DNA from: Latrodectus hesperus
Taxonomy: Eukaryota > Arthropoda > Arachnida > Araneae > Theridiidae
DNA length: 64,000 bases
NCBI GenBank assembly: GCA_037975125.1
Contig: CM075850.1
Span: forward strand, 69,607,890 to 69,671,889
Direction: 5' to 3'
Shown: positions 23,501 through 31,942 of the stretch, piece after piece
Position numbering within the stretch: the first letter of the stretch is position 1
Layout of the letters: every line of letters starts with the position of its first letter
Notes under the pieces: generated by a model
Told to the model about the DNA's origin: nothing
Databases searched by the model: none
The model's input: only the letters and a program-made list of their open reading frames with translations
Translations under genes and position numbers: made by a program

Positions 23501-23729
23501 GTTAATACCCTCTGTATTTGCCACATATGTTTAATAGTAAAAATGAATTTTTTTAATCCATTTTTATTGTTATTTTGATTTTAGGATGAAGATAGCGAAA
23601 GTTAAAAAGCTTATGTCTGAACGAGATGATTACAAAGCCTGGTACTATATTGAATCTGATCAAGGAAGGAGAACCAGATATGTCAGGAAAATGAATGATG
23701 AAATCCTTGAAAAAAAGGGATATCAATAA
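11413..23729 (+). CDS. NDUFB5: NADH dehydrogenase [ubiquinone] 1 beta subcomplex subunit 5, mitochondrial
   Basis: Accessory subunit of respiratory complex I in the inner mitochondrial membrane. It is not catalytic and belongs to the membrane arm. Four exons join to 579 coding bases, 192 residues plus stop, close to the 189 residues of the human protein. Exon 1 encodes a basic, hydroxylated N-terminus fitting a mitochondrial targeting signal. Residues 54-57 (PSRF) and the single membrane segment at about 68-88 (FYLTIGIVPLALLILYVNIF) come next. Then EIPEGYEPKHWEY (95-107) is almost invariant in the family, and the C-terminal part has KVKKLMSERDDYKAWYYIES like vertebrate NDUFB5. The start is chosen because a TGA lies in frame 12 bases upstream. 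Intron 1 (11522-16593) contains an LTR retrotransposon in sense orientation and intron 3 (18656-23584) a mariner. The coding exons carry no stop or frameshift. An AATAAA at 23809-23814 is a likely polyadenylation signal. Confidence 0.95.
11522..12211. other. NDUFB5 intron 1, part before the LTR element
   Basis: AT-rich intron sequence between the exon 1 donor and the 5' LTR. Nothing else was recognised. The last four bases (ATAT, 12208-12211) are the left copy of the LTR element's target duplication. Confidence 0.7.
12212..12831 (+). repeat. 5' LTR
   Basis: 620 bp, TG...CA. It contains a degenerate tandem array of TTGGCGA words (12342-12431), a TATA box TATAAATA (12547-12554) and AATAAA (12755-12760). 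These define the likely U3, R and U5 parts, with transcription probably starting about 25-30 bases after the TATA box. Confidence 0.93.
12547..12554 (+). promoter_or_regulatory. LTR TATA box
   Basis: TATAAATA in the 5' LTR, repeated at 16119-16126 in the 3' LTR. The 3' copy points towards NDUFB5 exon 2, about 470 bp away, and could act as an alternative promoter. Confidence 0.65.
12834..12850 (+). other. Primer-binding site, tRNA-Leu type
   Basis: TGGTGTCAGAATCGGGG begins two bases after the 5' LTR. Its complement ends in CTGACACCA, which fits the 3' end of leucine tRNAs. The tRNA identity is inferred from known tRNA-Leu ends. Confidence 0.7.
12862..15606 (+). CDS. Gag-integrase fusion polyprotein of the LTR element
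   Basis: The open frame begins inside the LTR at 12769, but the first plausible start after the primer site is ATG 12862, giving 914 residues. Residues below are numbered from 12769. Residues 57-144 are seven-residue repeats of the EEMKAGQ type, a coiled coil that continues to about 210. A Gag domain follows (about 220-400), then one zinc knuckle CWTCGGVGHVRRYC (433-446). Only about 22 residues later, NTDALSRKPC (from 469) is the very end of a Ty3/gypsy RNase H. Integrase follows with its HHCC zinc domain (H602, H609, C639, C642), catalytic D671, D731 and E767 (35 residues between the last two) and a GPY-like C-terminal module (WEGPYTV, about 905). Protease, RT and RNase H are therefore deleted in frame. 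No stop interrupts the fusion. Confidence 0.9.
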   Translation: MQRVTRKMDMDLMKSLLEKLAEQMAEMKAGQEEMKAGQEEMKARHEEMKARQEEMKAGQEEIKTEMMKEIKSGQEEMKAGQEEMKARQEEMKAGQEEIKTEVMKEIKSGQEELKKELKKDIVSVKEEFSNIIQEKMNAMEDKVTSVETKVLEIEENVEGALDNINKEIESLKKQMSNRHEEPNMAFVPSLANIKLSTFDGKSSWQVYKTQFMMVAEANGWIPQAQAFHLAASLREDAADILETLPEEQRHDFQALSSALELRFGDKCTKEYSRLQLKSRYQKAGESLQELAADIQRLSHLAFSDCPAEIRQDLALHHFIDSVRDPEIQKTLRLADVKDIGSALVYAHKIEAAQQATRKDQYYIRAVSATDTNYDLRKQIEDLQRKLRSLELSKGGRNTKIQCWTCGGVGHVRRYCPKTKDGGISKMEIRQRKETLQRNTDALSRKPCNESCRYCSRVEKNYQLVNPSVRQVTVSPPLKPDPWSDKELRKAQKEDSDINPILELKESSSMKPSWQDISTYSPATKQYWALWDSLHIRNGVLYRKWESDDGRNFKWQLVLPKSRISDVLKELHSSSTGGHFGVMKTLQKVRERFYWSKTRQDVEKWCQSCDDCAARKGPKKRSRGRLQRYNVGAPFERIALDILGPLPRSSNGNKYILVVMDYFTKWPEAFAIPDQEATTVAEVLVHQWVSRFGTPLQIHSDQGTNFTSVVFKGMCQILGIDKTQTTPLHPQSDGMVERFNRTILNNLSLMVSRNQQDWDLKLPLFLLAYRSAVHETTGYTPSQMLFGRELRLPCDLQFGRPPDTSSSPEEYLRDLQARLEDVHNFARDRINLTTERMKTRYDTRATGREFQEGDKVWLWNPIRRKGLSPKLQANWEGPYTVLKRLNDVVVRIRKSSSSKPKVVHYDRLAPYRNVE
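12937..13200 (+). repeat. 21-bp minisatellite coding for heptad repeats
   Basis: Repeated units close to GAGATGAAAGCTGGACAAGA encode EMKAGQE-type heptads. A larger unit containing KTE(M/V)MKEIKSGQ is itself duplicated. It lies at the N-terminus of the gag region, so repeat number directly sets coiled-coil length. Confidence 0.9.
15607..15797 (+). other. Untranslated tail and polypurine tract of the LTR element
   Basis: Non-coding sequence after the fusion stop. GAGAGGGGG at 15786-15794, just before the 3' LTR, is the likely plus-strand primer. Confidence 0.65.
15798..16401 (+). repeat. 3' LTR
   Basis: 604 bp and nearly identical to the 5' copy. It is shorter mainly because the TTGGCGA array (15928 to about 16003) has a different repeat arrangement and because two bases are missing before the AATAAA context (AATAAA at 16327-16332). 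The polyadenylation signal is in the sense direction of NDUFB5 and 262 bp before its exon 2. Confidence 0.93.
16594..16811 (+). other. NDUFB5: NDUFB5 coding exon 2
   Basis: Acceptor TTCACCTTAACAG (AG at 16592-16593) and donor AGG|GTATAC. It is 218 bases and ends in phase 0 after HWEYHR. It holds the membrane segment and the conserved EIPEGY motif. Confidence 0.95.
16812..18548. other. NDUFB5 intron 2
   Basis: About 1.7 kb, extremely AT-rich, with no mobile element or other feature recognised. It ends in a T-rich tract and TGTTTTAG. Confidence 0.85.
18549..18655 (+). other. NDUFB5: NDUFB5 coding exon 3
   Basis: Acceptor TTTTAG|CATCC and 107 bases. The donor is taken as TGGGT|GTATGT rather than the GT two bases earlier, because only this choice joins in frame to exon 4, giving LDWVMKIAKVKK. 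It encodes HPITRFFAKHFQTDP and an acidic helix. Confidence 0.93.
18656..20918. other. NDUFB5 intron 3, first part
   Basis: AT-rich intron. The stretch at about 19680-19960 is less AT-rich and may be an old repeat, but no domain or inverted repeat was recognised. Confidence 0.6.
20919..21048. repeat. Foldback element of about 130 bp
   Basis: Outer ends CAGGGGAATG (20919-20928) and GAATCCCCTG (21039-21048) are partly inverted. Inside, GAGATGAGTGAGC (20956-20968) and GCTCACTCATCTC (21019-21031) are perfect 13-base reverse complements. This resembles a small non-autonomous inverted-repeat element in NDUFB5 intron 3. Confidence 0.55.
21049..22206. other. NDUFB5 intron 3, middle part
   Basis: AT-rich intron sequence with two overlapping short plus-strand open frames around 21813-22264 that resemble no known protein. 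The second runs into the mariner end. Nothing supportable was found. Confidence 0.5.
22209..23514 (-). mobile_element. Complete mariner-type element, 1306 bp, inactive
   Basis: The ends CAGAGGGTATTAACACATTT (from 22209) and its reverse complement ending at 23514 form inverted repeats of about 31-32 bases with one length difference. TA lies on both sides (22207-22208 and 23515-23516), as expected for Tc1/mariner insertion. The length and the single minus-strand transposase fit a full copy. It lies antisense inside NDUFB5 intron 3, about 70 bp before exon 4. Confidence 0.93.
22415..23369 (-). pseudogene. Tc1/mariner-family transposase, frameshifted
   Basis: It starts at ATG 23369 (MSHVNKLWIEGYVFALFEKK) with a helix-turn-helix type N-terminus. 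The frame changes near 23190 and again between 22834 and 22615. The first catalytic aspartate is seen in TLDEEWVYL. The second motif reads HQQNKATSHT, with asparagine where the catalytic aspartate should be. The third is SPDVSPMDYCAF. There are 41 residues between that asparagine and the last aspartate, matching the DD41D (rosa-like) group rather than classical mariner. At least two frameshifts and the changed catalytic residue make it non-functional. Confidence 0.85.
23585..23729 (+). other. NDUFB5: NDUFB5 coding exon 4 and stop
   Basis: Acceptor TTTTAG|GATG. The coding part is 145 bases with TAA at 23727-23729. It encodes the conserved WYYIES segment and ends KKGYQ. AATAAA overlaps the stop codon (23725-23730) and recurs at 23809-23814. 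Confidence 0.94.
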
Positions 23730-23814
23730 ATTTAATTTTGCAGCTAATAAGCAATTATTCTTACTCAATTTTTTTAGTGTCATGATTGTTATTATGTAGA
23801 TATTTATCAATAAA

Positions 23815-26519
23815 TGAATCTATTCCTTTGAAATCTGTTTATTATATTTATTTGAGTTTTTAAATGAATTCCTTTTTTTGTACATTTGGTTAATGAACTT
23901 ATTTTACTTCAAATTCACATTTAGAGTACACAGATCTGAAAAAAATTTTTTATTTGAATTAAAATCTCTAACTCTAATTCTTTTATTATAACAAAAATGC
24001 AAGGACCTCTAATTTTATTATGCTGTGAAGAAACTGCTTATTGAAAATGTTTTAATATCTTTAAATCATATAACATTTTAATATAATTTTTGCTATTAAT
24101 CTTATATTTGAATTTATAATAATCATTTCCATAATCTATTGTTAGTTTAACACTATTAATCTATGCCATTGATTTTTAACTTTTTTGTCACATTATGTAT
24201 GGTTTAAAGTGTTCACAGTATACTTTTAATGATTTAGAAATTCTACGGCACACAAATAAAAATATAAATTTAAAAGTTCTATCCTTACCAATAATACACT
24301 ATGTAAAATAATTTATGATAATAATTTTTAAAGTAAAATAATATATGTCCTACAAAAACAATAGAACATTTATTATTTTATTCGGAATAAAAAAGCATAA
24401 TAATTTTAGTTGTATACATTTCTAATATTTGGTGGCATACAAAAGTCCCAAGGCACAGTAGTTGAGAATCACTGGTCTATGCTTTCTTTAAAAAATATTT
24501 CCTTGCTTATTAGTATCATAATTAATACTTCCATTTTCTCAAAATAGATTATTAAATTATCTTAACATTCTTGTTTTTTATAAGATGAAAATAATTTGTG
24601 CATTAAATTAGAATCTTGATTACAATTTTTTTCTTTTGAAAATTAAATTGTTTTTAATATATTAACAATATAACTTTAAATTTTATTTGAATTAGATTTG
24701 CTTAAAAAATCAATGATTTTTTTTAAAGTTTCATTTATAAACTGTATTAATATATTATTTTGATTTAATTTTCAAATTATTCAATTAAAAATTTTTAATC
24801 AGTAGGCGAATGGTGTTGCATGTATTAGTAAATGCTTACTAGTATTCATTCTTAAGCTTTTTCTATTATAAAATGTCAGGAATCTGAAATATCATGTGAT
24901 AATATGTGTGTGTGTGCGAGAGAGAGGGGGGTATTATATAGAATTTGTTTTTCTTTGTCAAAGATACAGATCTCTTTTTTCCCTTTTCATGTCATTAAGG
25001 CTAGTAAATTGTCTAATGAAAAATAATGTTTTCATTATTGTTAAACATGTAGGAATAAACAAGGTACAAGTATTTTCTCTTTTTTCCAAACCATTTTAAC
25101 ATAAAATATAAGATGATTATCTTTTAAATATTTTTCTGTCTCAGCATTCTTATATATTTATTAAAACATACTTTAAAAAGTAATGGACTTGTTTATTTTG
25201 TACATGCATTATAATAATTTGTGATCATAAGCACAACTGGAAGTTTATATGACTGGAAATTTAAAAGATGTGTTTCGCAGAGATAGTTCCTTCAAAACTA
25301 ACAAAAGAAGACTTGCAGAAGGCTATACTTGCAAAGTTTGTTTGTATGATTATATAAAGGGATTGGAGGCTTAGAAATTAGAAAAATTGAATGAAAAATA
25401 ATAAAAATACCCATTTTTTAAATTGTATTCCAGCAGTTGAGTCCTATCATTTGTTTTGTGATAAATTTACGAAATTATTGGTAATTATGAGCGAGCTTTC
25501 CTGTTTTTTATTTTAAAATTTAATCTATCCTATTTTTAATTACTGTGCAACTTTTTATCTATATAAAAATATAAACGGCTAATTCTTAGGGAAACAATAA
25601 ACTTCTTAAATATTTTGTCAGCACACCTATAAGAATAAAATTTCAATATTTATTAGTGTAAATATTTTATTGCGATTTTGTTTAAATAGTACTTATTTTT
25701 TAAGAAATGAAATATTTTGATTCACTAAATAAAATAAATGATAATTTTTTAGTGTATTCTCTATCAAACATGCTAGAAAAGCGTACATAAAATAGTTTTC
25801 CCGAAAAAATAATGATTGAACTAATTTGTAGATATGCGTGCAAGAGAGTAATAAAAACTTGCAATTATTTACATTTTATTTTATTTTAAATGAATTAAGC
25901 AAATATAGCTCTAAATGAAATCGTTAGATGGCGCCACTAGAATATCTATGCTTTACATACTTTAATTCTAGCGTTATTTTTTATTCCTTTCACGTTATTT
26001 TAAATAACGTTAAGAAAGAGCAATAAAAATAGAACTGAAATTTTCTCCTCGCCCCACGTTTTCATTACAAAATAATAAATTCATGCATCTAAAAACCATA
26101 TCGCTTATTATACACCATTCTTAATTTATATTTATTTAGAATCAATATGTTTTAAAAATATTTTCAGTCCTAAAAATTTTTGTTCTTACATTCTTATTTT
26201 ACCCAAAATACATATTTTCTTTTATTCTATATAAAAATAAAGCCAACGAAACACATTAGTGCCCATTTAAATTGTAATCGGTTTTATTTGTACTATCAAG
26301 AAAAAAATTTGCATTGATAAATTATTAATGAGTAAAATGAAAACATTTTAAGTAATAAACTACTGACTCGTAAAATAAACAGCTATTGATCCATGAATAA
26401 AGCTATTTTGAATAAAGTGCAATTTTTAGAGAATTTATTTCATTTATTATTCATTTTGTTATCACATAAATTAATTAAAAATTGAATTGCATTTATGAAA
26501 CATTAACTTTATTCGAAAG
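23815..26519. other. AT-rich intergenic DNA downstream of NDUFB5
   Basis: It includes a small GT and GA microsatellite near 24903-24929. No gene or element family was recognised otherwise. Confidence 0.5.
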
Positions 26520-26755
26520 TGCACTTTTAATAATATGATTCAAATTCTCAAATCCATTCGTTTGATCATGTCTCAGGTTCGATCCTAGATGCTCGATAAA
26601 ATTGAGTACTAAGCATCTTTGGGAACCAATCACTGGAGGTTTCGCGTTAGGCCGATCACTTAACCGGGACATGCTTGGCACCCGAGGGCCTTGAAAACAG
26701 ATATCTGCATGATACGTCTCCATGTAGGCTATCGTGCCACTAAATTTAACAATCA
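26520..26755 (+). repeat. tRNA-derived SINE, copy A
   Basis: GGTTCGATCC at 26576-26585 is a good pol III B box. The body (GTACTAAGCATCTTTGGGAA, CACTGGAGGTTT, TTAACCGGGACATGCT) and the end (GGCTATCGTGCCA) align along their length with 43195-43390, showing a dispersed family. The A box is not convincing in this copy. Confidence 0.75.
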
Positions 26756-27334
26756 TCATTAGTAGGTTATGACCAAACAAAATATATTACATCATATAAA
26801 TAAATACTCTAAATAATATACGAATATGTATCTTAAATGTAAGCAAAAGATATTTTTAAAAATTATATATGTAAAAAATGGCCTAGAAGTACTCTTCAAA
26901 ATTAAAGATCTAGGATCACTGTTGAACAACGTAAGTTAGGTGTTTTCTGAATGTACATTTTTCGGGGCGGGTACTTAGGAATTTTCCGGACTTCCCTCGT
27001 GACACATGAATACAGCCATCTATTTATCAAAAGTCCTTCCAAGAGCCAAAAATACAGAAAGTGTTCAAATGCGTTTTGACAACCTTCGGCTGGCAGATTA
27101 ACTGTCAAATATCACATAACAAAATAATAATAAAATAAATGCAAATATTTGAATCTAGACAATTTCATTATGCTGATAAAAATTATTTGTTTTGTATCGG
27201 ATATCACAATATAACTGATCGTCCTCGGTTTGTGTTGGTGGAATATATATGTAAATATGTTGGTTGGCACAAAAGATCTGAAACACTTGTGTTTAAAAAT
27301 TGTTGTTGTACCAGCATGCTTACTTGTACCTAGC
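26756..27334. other. Spacer between two SINEs
   Basis: 26935-27110 is GC-richer than its surroundings and contains a 68-codon minus-strand frame with no recognised domain. No function is assigned. Confidence 0.35.
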
Positions 27335-27610
27335 CCTGAGCTAGGCTCTACCAATTAGATAGAAGCAGCCTGGTGGAGTCTTCGTGATTTTGAAGCAGTG
27401 ACCAAGCAGAGGGTTCCAATACTTGGCCTGCCACACCAGAGGTATTATTTCACTTGGAGAATGTTGCAACAACCCCAGTTTTAACGCGCCCCAGCCGCTA
27501 ATAGTGAACACGACGGATCTTCTGTTAAGCCGGGATCCGAACTTACTACCTTTCGTTAATGAGAACGACGCCTTAAATAACCAGGCCACTGCAGCCTCTA
27601 CGTATAAAAG
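27335..27610 (-). repeat. tRNA-derived SINE, second family
   Basis: On the minus strand, GCAGTGGCCTGG (27582-27593) begins an A-box-like segment and AGTTCGGATCCC (about 27532-27543) is a near-perfect B box, about 40 bases apart as in a tRNA. A GC-richer body follows to about 27335. The sequence is unlike copy A, so it is a separate SINE family. It lies directly before the LINE at 27710. Confidence 0.75.
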
Positions 27611-27711
27611 TGACTTTATTTAAGGTATTTTGTAAAGATTAAAATATAAGAACAGCTACCAGTTTTTTTTAAATAGAAGTGTATATATTCTTGTTGTAAC
27701 CTATTTTGGTT

Positions 27712-30700
27712 GGCACCTCAAAAGACGAGGAGGGTAATTTTGCTGTTTCCGGGAAAAAGGTTATGGAAATTATGACCAAAACCCACTTTCCAGGAGCTAG
27801 GGATATTTGAAAACGAAGGGGAGCACTGCATTGGCTCTTTGCAAAGAGTCAATAGCGATCAATAGACCATCGCTAAAAATACCGTTAACTACAACAATGT
27901 TAAATGGGCAGTCTCTGCCTTTAAACCTCTAAAAAAACCAGGGCCTGATTGAATTATGCCCATCATGATCCAGAAGGCAGAGGAGGTTATCATACCATTG
28001 CTAACTAGAATTTACAGAGCTAGCTTAGCACTGGGTTACATACCAAAGTTATGGAGAAGACTATGATTGTTTTTATTCCTAAACCTGGCAAGGACACCTA
28101 TGACCAGGCCAAGTCTTACAGACTTATCAGTCTTTCTTCATTCTTTCTTAAAATTATGGAGAAAATCATTGATCGGTATATTAGAGATTACTTGGGTAGT
28201 AACAGTCCCTTGCATGCTCTTCAATTTGCCTATCAACCCGGCAAATCTACTGAAACTGCCTTACATCAGTTAGTTTCTAAGATTGAAACCACTCTGGATC
28301 AAAAAGAAACTGCCTTGGCAACTTTCCTCGACATCCAATGTGCCTTTGATAATACTTCCCATCTATCCATCCTCAATGCACTCAGAGAGGCAGGGATTAA
28401 TCAGACCCTGTGTAATTGGATTGAGGCCTTGATTTTGGATAGATGTATACAAATGAGCATCTTCGGTGAATCATTTGAAAAAAAGAAGAGGTTGTCCTCA
28501 AGGAGGTGGTCTCTCACCATTACTTTGGAACCTAGTCGTAAATAGCCTTATAAAAAATCTAAATGATAAGGGTTACTATACGCAAAGATATGCTGATGAC
28601 ATTGCCATCCTAATCCTTGGTAAAGATTTCGACATAACTTGTGTATATTTTCACCATAATGTAAGCTAATTTATAAAGCATTTACTATAATTTAAGAAAA
28701 AATTTAACAAGCTCAAATATAAAAAAAAAAAAAAAATTTCAAGAGAAAATATAGCGCTAAGAAGACAGCTACGGAGAATTATTTTCGGAAATGAAACACA
28801 CAAAAAGCAGATTATGAGGGATAATATTTCAAAATCTTACTAACGGAAAATATCTTTATTAAATTTTTATGCATTAAAATTCTAGTAATCATAACTTAAT
28901 TTCTAACATGTAAAAATTTTATTGATGAAAATAAATCATAATATTCTTTTCATCTTAATTTAATCTAGAAACTACAATGAAGAATTCTATATCCTTTTTA
29001 TTAAAGTTATGTAAGATACAATATAACTTATATTAGTAGATAACTTATATTAGTAGAAATTTTATATAATTACAAGAAATTACTGCTATAGGAATAACAG
29101 CTACACAGCTTCATTACAGCTAATGCAACAGGAAACAATTTTAATCACAGAAGTCTCTAATACTTCATCTAGGCAACAACTTCTACACATAAAGTAGCAT
29201 TCAAGACTGGTTGCTTTCACTAATTGCTAATCATGCTAATCACTAATCATGCAGGATGCTCTAAGTTATGTAGGTCAATGATGCATGGATAGGGACCTGA
29301 TGGTTAATCCTCAGAAAACCCACATTGTACTTTTTACACGCAAAAGGAAATGGAAGGGTTTTTTCATACCAAGACTTTTTGATGTTGAAATCAATATGGC
29401 TTCAGAGGTGAAGTATCTGGGCATTTATTTAGACCAAAAACTCACCTGGAATAAACATATTAATGATAAAATTAACCGAGCAAAGAAAAGTATTATGATT
29501 TGCAGGCGAATACTTGGTAAAAACTGTGGTCTACATCCAAAACTGATGTTGTGTATGTACACAGCTATTGTCAGGCCCCTTCTCACATATGCTGTGTGAT
29601 CTGGTGGCGTAAGGTGGAACAGAAGACTGTGACAGACTATGAGGTCTACAAGGACTGGCCTGTCTCTGCATCACAGGAGCAATGTCCACCGCACCAACCA
29701 GGGCATTGGAAGTTATGTTGAATCTGACTCCCTTAGACATCTTCATCTGCAGCACTGTCAGAATGACTGCATACAGAATGAAGTTACAAAACCAATGGTA
29801 CGACCAGCATGTTGCCAAATGTTACAGGGGTATTACCAGGAAAATTCAAGATCCTACTTTCATGATGCCCTCGGACATCATGGAAAAGTCATACATGTTT
29901 GAAAGGACATTTGAAATAGTTTTTCCAACTAGAGACGAATGGGATAACAACATGTTCAAAACTAAAACAGGAGATCTAATCTGGTACACAGATGGGTCAC
30001 TGAAAAACAGCTTCTCAGGACTGGGAGTATTTGGCATGTTACTAAGAACCAACTTATCTGTAAGTCTTGGGCGATACGCTACGGTCTTCCAGGCAGAAGT
30101 TTTGGCCATTGTCCACTGTCGGCGACTAAATATGAGGAAGGGCTACCACGGTAAGCGGATTCTCATTTTTAGTGACAGTCAAGGCGCTTTAAAAGCGTTT
30201 AGTTCTTTCGAAATCAAATCTAAAATGATTTTGGAATGTAGAAACCTTCTTACAGAACTGGCAACTAAAAACAAGGTGATCCTTGTATGGGTGCCAGGGC
30301 ACAAAGGTATCGAAGGTAATGAAAGGGCTGATGAACTTGCTAAACAAGGATCGTCTTTTGCTCCCATTGGTGCAGAACCTTTTTGTGGAATCAATTTGAA
30401 GACCGCAAAAACCAATGTTCTTAGATGGGAAAAACGGATGATGTATGAAGCTTGGCTTAACACTCCTGGTCAAACCCACGCTAAAAGTATGATCTGTGGA
30501 TCATCAACGAGGATTGCCTCTGAAATTCTAAGATGCTCTAGGCAGAAGATACGTTTAATCATAGGCTTTATAACTGGGCACTACTATTTCAGAAAACACC
30601 TCCATAAAATGGGACTGTTTCAGCAAGATCCTATCTGCAGGAAATGTCATACGCAAGAGGAAACGGTCAAGCATATCATTTACGAATGCGAGGCTCTCTT

Positions 30701-30819
30701 GCCCCCTCCCTAGATTAACTTCTTTAGGCATCATCCATAGTAGAGAGTTACACATAGATTCCATTAAAGGGCTATCGGACTTTTTTAATAAAGTGGGTGA
30801 CCCGAGCAACTGGAACTAG
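27712..30819 (+). pseudogene. LINE ORF2: reverse transcriptase and RNase H, broken
   Basis: RT starts at GTSKDEEGNFA (27712). It proceeds through KPGPD, where the next glycine codon is TGA, and IPKPGK after a frameshift near 28050. Next come FLDIQCAFDN (motif A) and a shift near 28480, then RGCPQGGGLSPLLWN and YADDIAIL (motif C, intact, about 28595). After the insertion, the thumb continues from about 29254 with DALSYVGQ, a TGA where tryptophan is expected, then VNPQKTHIVLF and VKYLGIYLDQKLTW. RNase H (29682-30713) keeps all four catalytic residues: YTDGS, FQAEVLAI, FSDSQGAL and NERADELAKQG. The zinc motif CRKCHTQEETVKHIIYEC follows. A final shift near 30710 separates the last 32 codons, which end SNWN at 30819. 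The RNase H part alone is still open for 343 codons. Confidence 0.9.
28640..29252. other. Foreign insertion inside the LINE RT
   Basis: The RT reading breaks just after GKDFDITC (about 28640) and resumes at DALSYVGQ (about 29254). The 610 bases between are AT-rich, include a run of 16 A at about 28720 and show no RT similarity. They start near GTGTAT and end in GCAG, so they look intron-like by chance or by origin. A SINE or MITE insertion is the simpler reading. No target duplication was found. Confidence 0.6.
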
Positions 30820-30905
30820 GAAACATTGGGTTTGGAGTTAATAGTACAAAATGCTGATAAAAGCAGAGGTGCCCAATGACATACAAACCCAACTCTAAGC
30901 AGAAG

Positions 30906-31942
30906 AAGAACCCGGATCTAGATTGTTTCAGTAAATATTAGATGTTATGTTTACCAAAATATTCTTGTTAAGCGAAAATAAATAAATTTTATAAATTTTG
31001 GGGAAATAAATCAAAATTAAAAAAATTTATTCTTTATATTAAATCGAAAATAAGGAAATAAAATTTTGTTAAAACATAAAGTTTACAAATTTTGAAATAT
31101 TTAACAATTGCACCAAAAATGCTTCCCATTTCTTGGTACAAACAATTGTGCCATATTTGAACAGCTTTAGCATTCGTACAATTAATTCCTGTCCATATTT
31201 TCCATCTTTTTATATTAGTAAGAAATGTGATCTCTATTAATCTAAGAATAATTTATTGAGATCCACCCAAAGTGAAGAACCCTGGATGGGATCTAACTTT
31301 GATCTCAACCAAGGTTCTAATATGTAAATCTAAGGAACAGTTATCAAATAGCTTAATAATATTTTTTGTTGCATATGAACTGTAGATAGTGAATGAAAAC
31401 ATTCTATAGAATATTAACACCTTAATTTAAAGAGCCCTCCAACACTACAGCTTCAATTCATTTGATAAAGAAGAAGAAGAATGGAATACCGAATAAAATA
31501 TTTTATTATAGCTTTCACACGGATGAAGTAAAAAGAAAAAAATATTTGAGCATCAGATTCAATATTTTCTTCAATTACTTTCGAGAGAGAGAGAGAGAGA
31601 GCTATAGATTCTCAAAATGTATGATCAGTAATCGTGTAATTTAGACTTTGTTTTTCCAAGGTAAATTTTCAAATATTTACTTTTTTGGATAATAAATAAA
31701 AATTTTTTAGAGAGATCTAATCACCAGAAAAAAGTGAGAAAAATATGAAACTATCTTGTATTTCTGAAAAATTAAATGTTTCACAAATTTCCTTATACAA
31801 AATACAGTGTGTTAAAATATTATGAAAACACTATTTTTGTAATTTTAATGAGAAAAAATATAATTCTCTAAAATTAAATTAAGTTGGTACGAATAAATGA
31901 AATATAATATATGCTTACTATTTTTAAGCGATATTTAATGTA
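30906..31942. other. AT-rich spacer with a short GA repeat
   Basis: Unremarkable sequence between two mobile elements. (GA)n lies at about 31583-31602. The last two bases (TA, 31941-31942) are the target site of the next element. Confidence 0.6.

Larger units (their letters stand above)
27710..30905 (+). mobile_element. Non-LTR retrotransposon (R1/LOA/I type), 5'-truncated and interrupted
   Basis: Most of ORF2 from the start of the RT domain to the 3' UTR is on the + strand: RT, thumb, RNase H and zinc knuckle in the usual order. The 3' tail after the original stop (30817-30819) runs to about 30905 and contains repeated AAGAAG words. The endonuclease and ORF1 are absent. A foreign segment interrupts RT at about 28640-29252. 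The 5' end and target duplications were not resolved. Confidence 0.88.
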
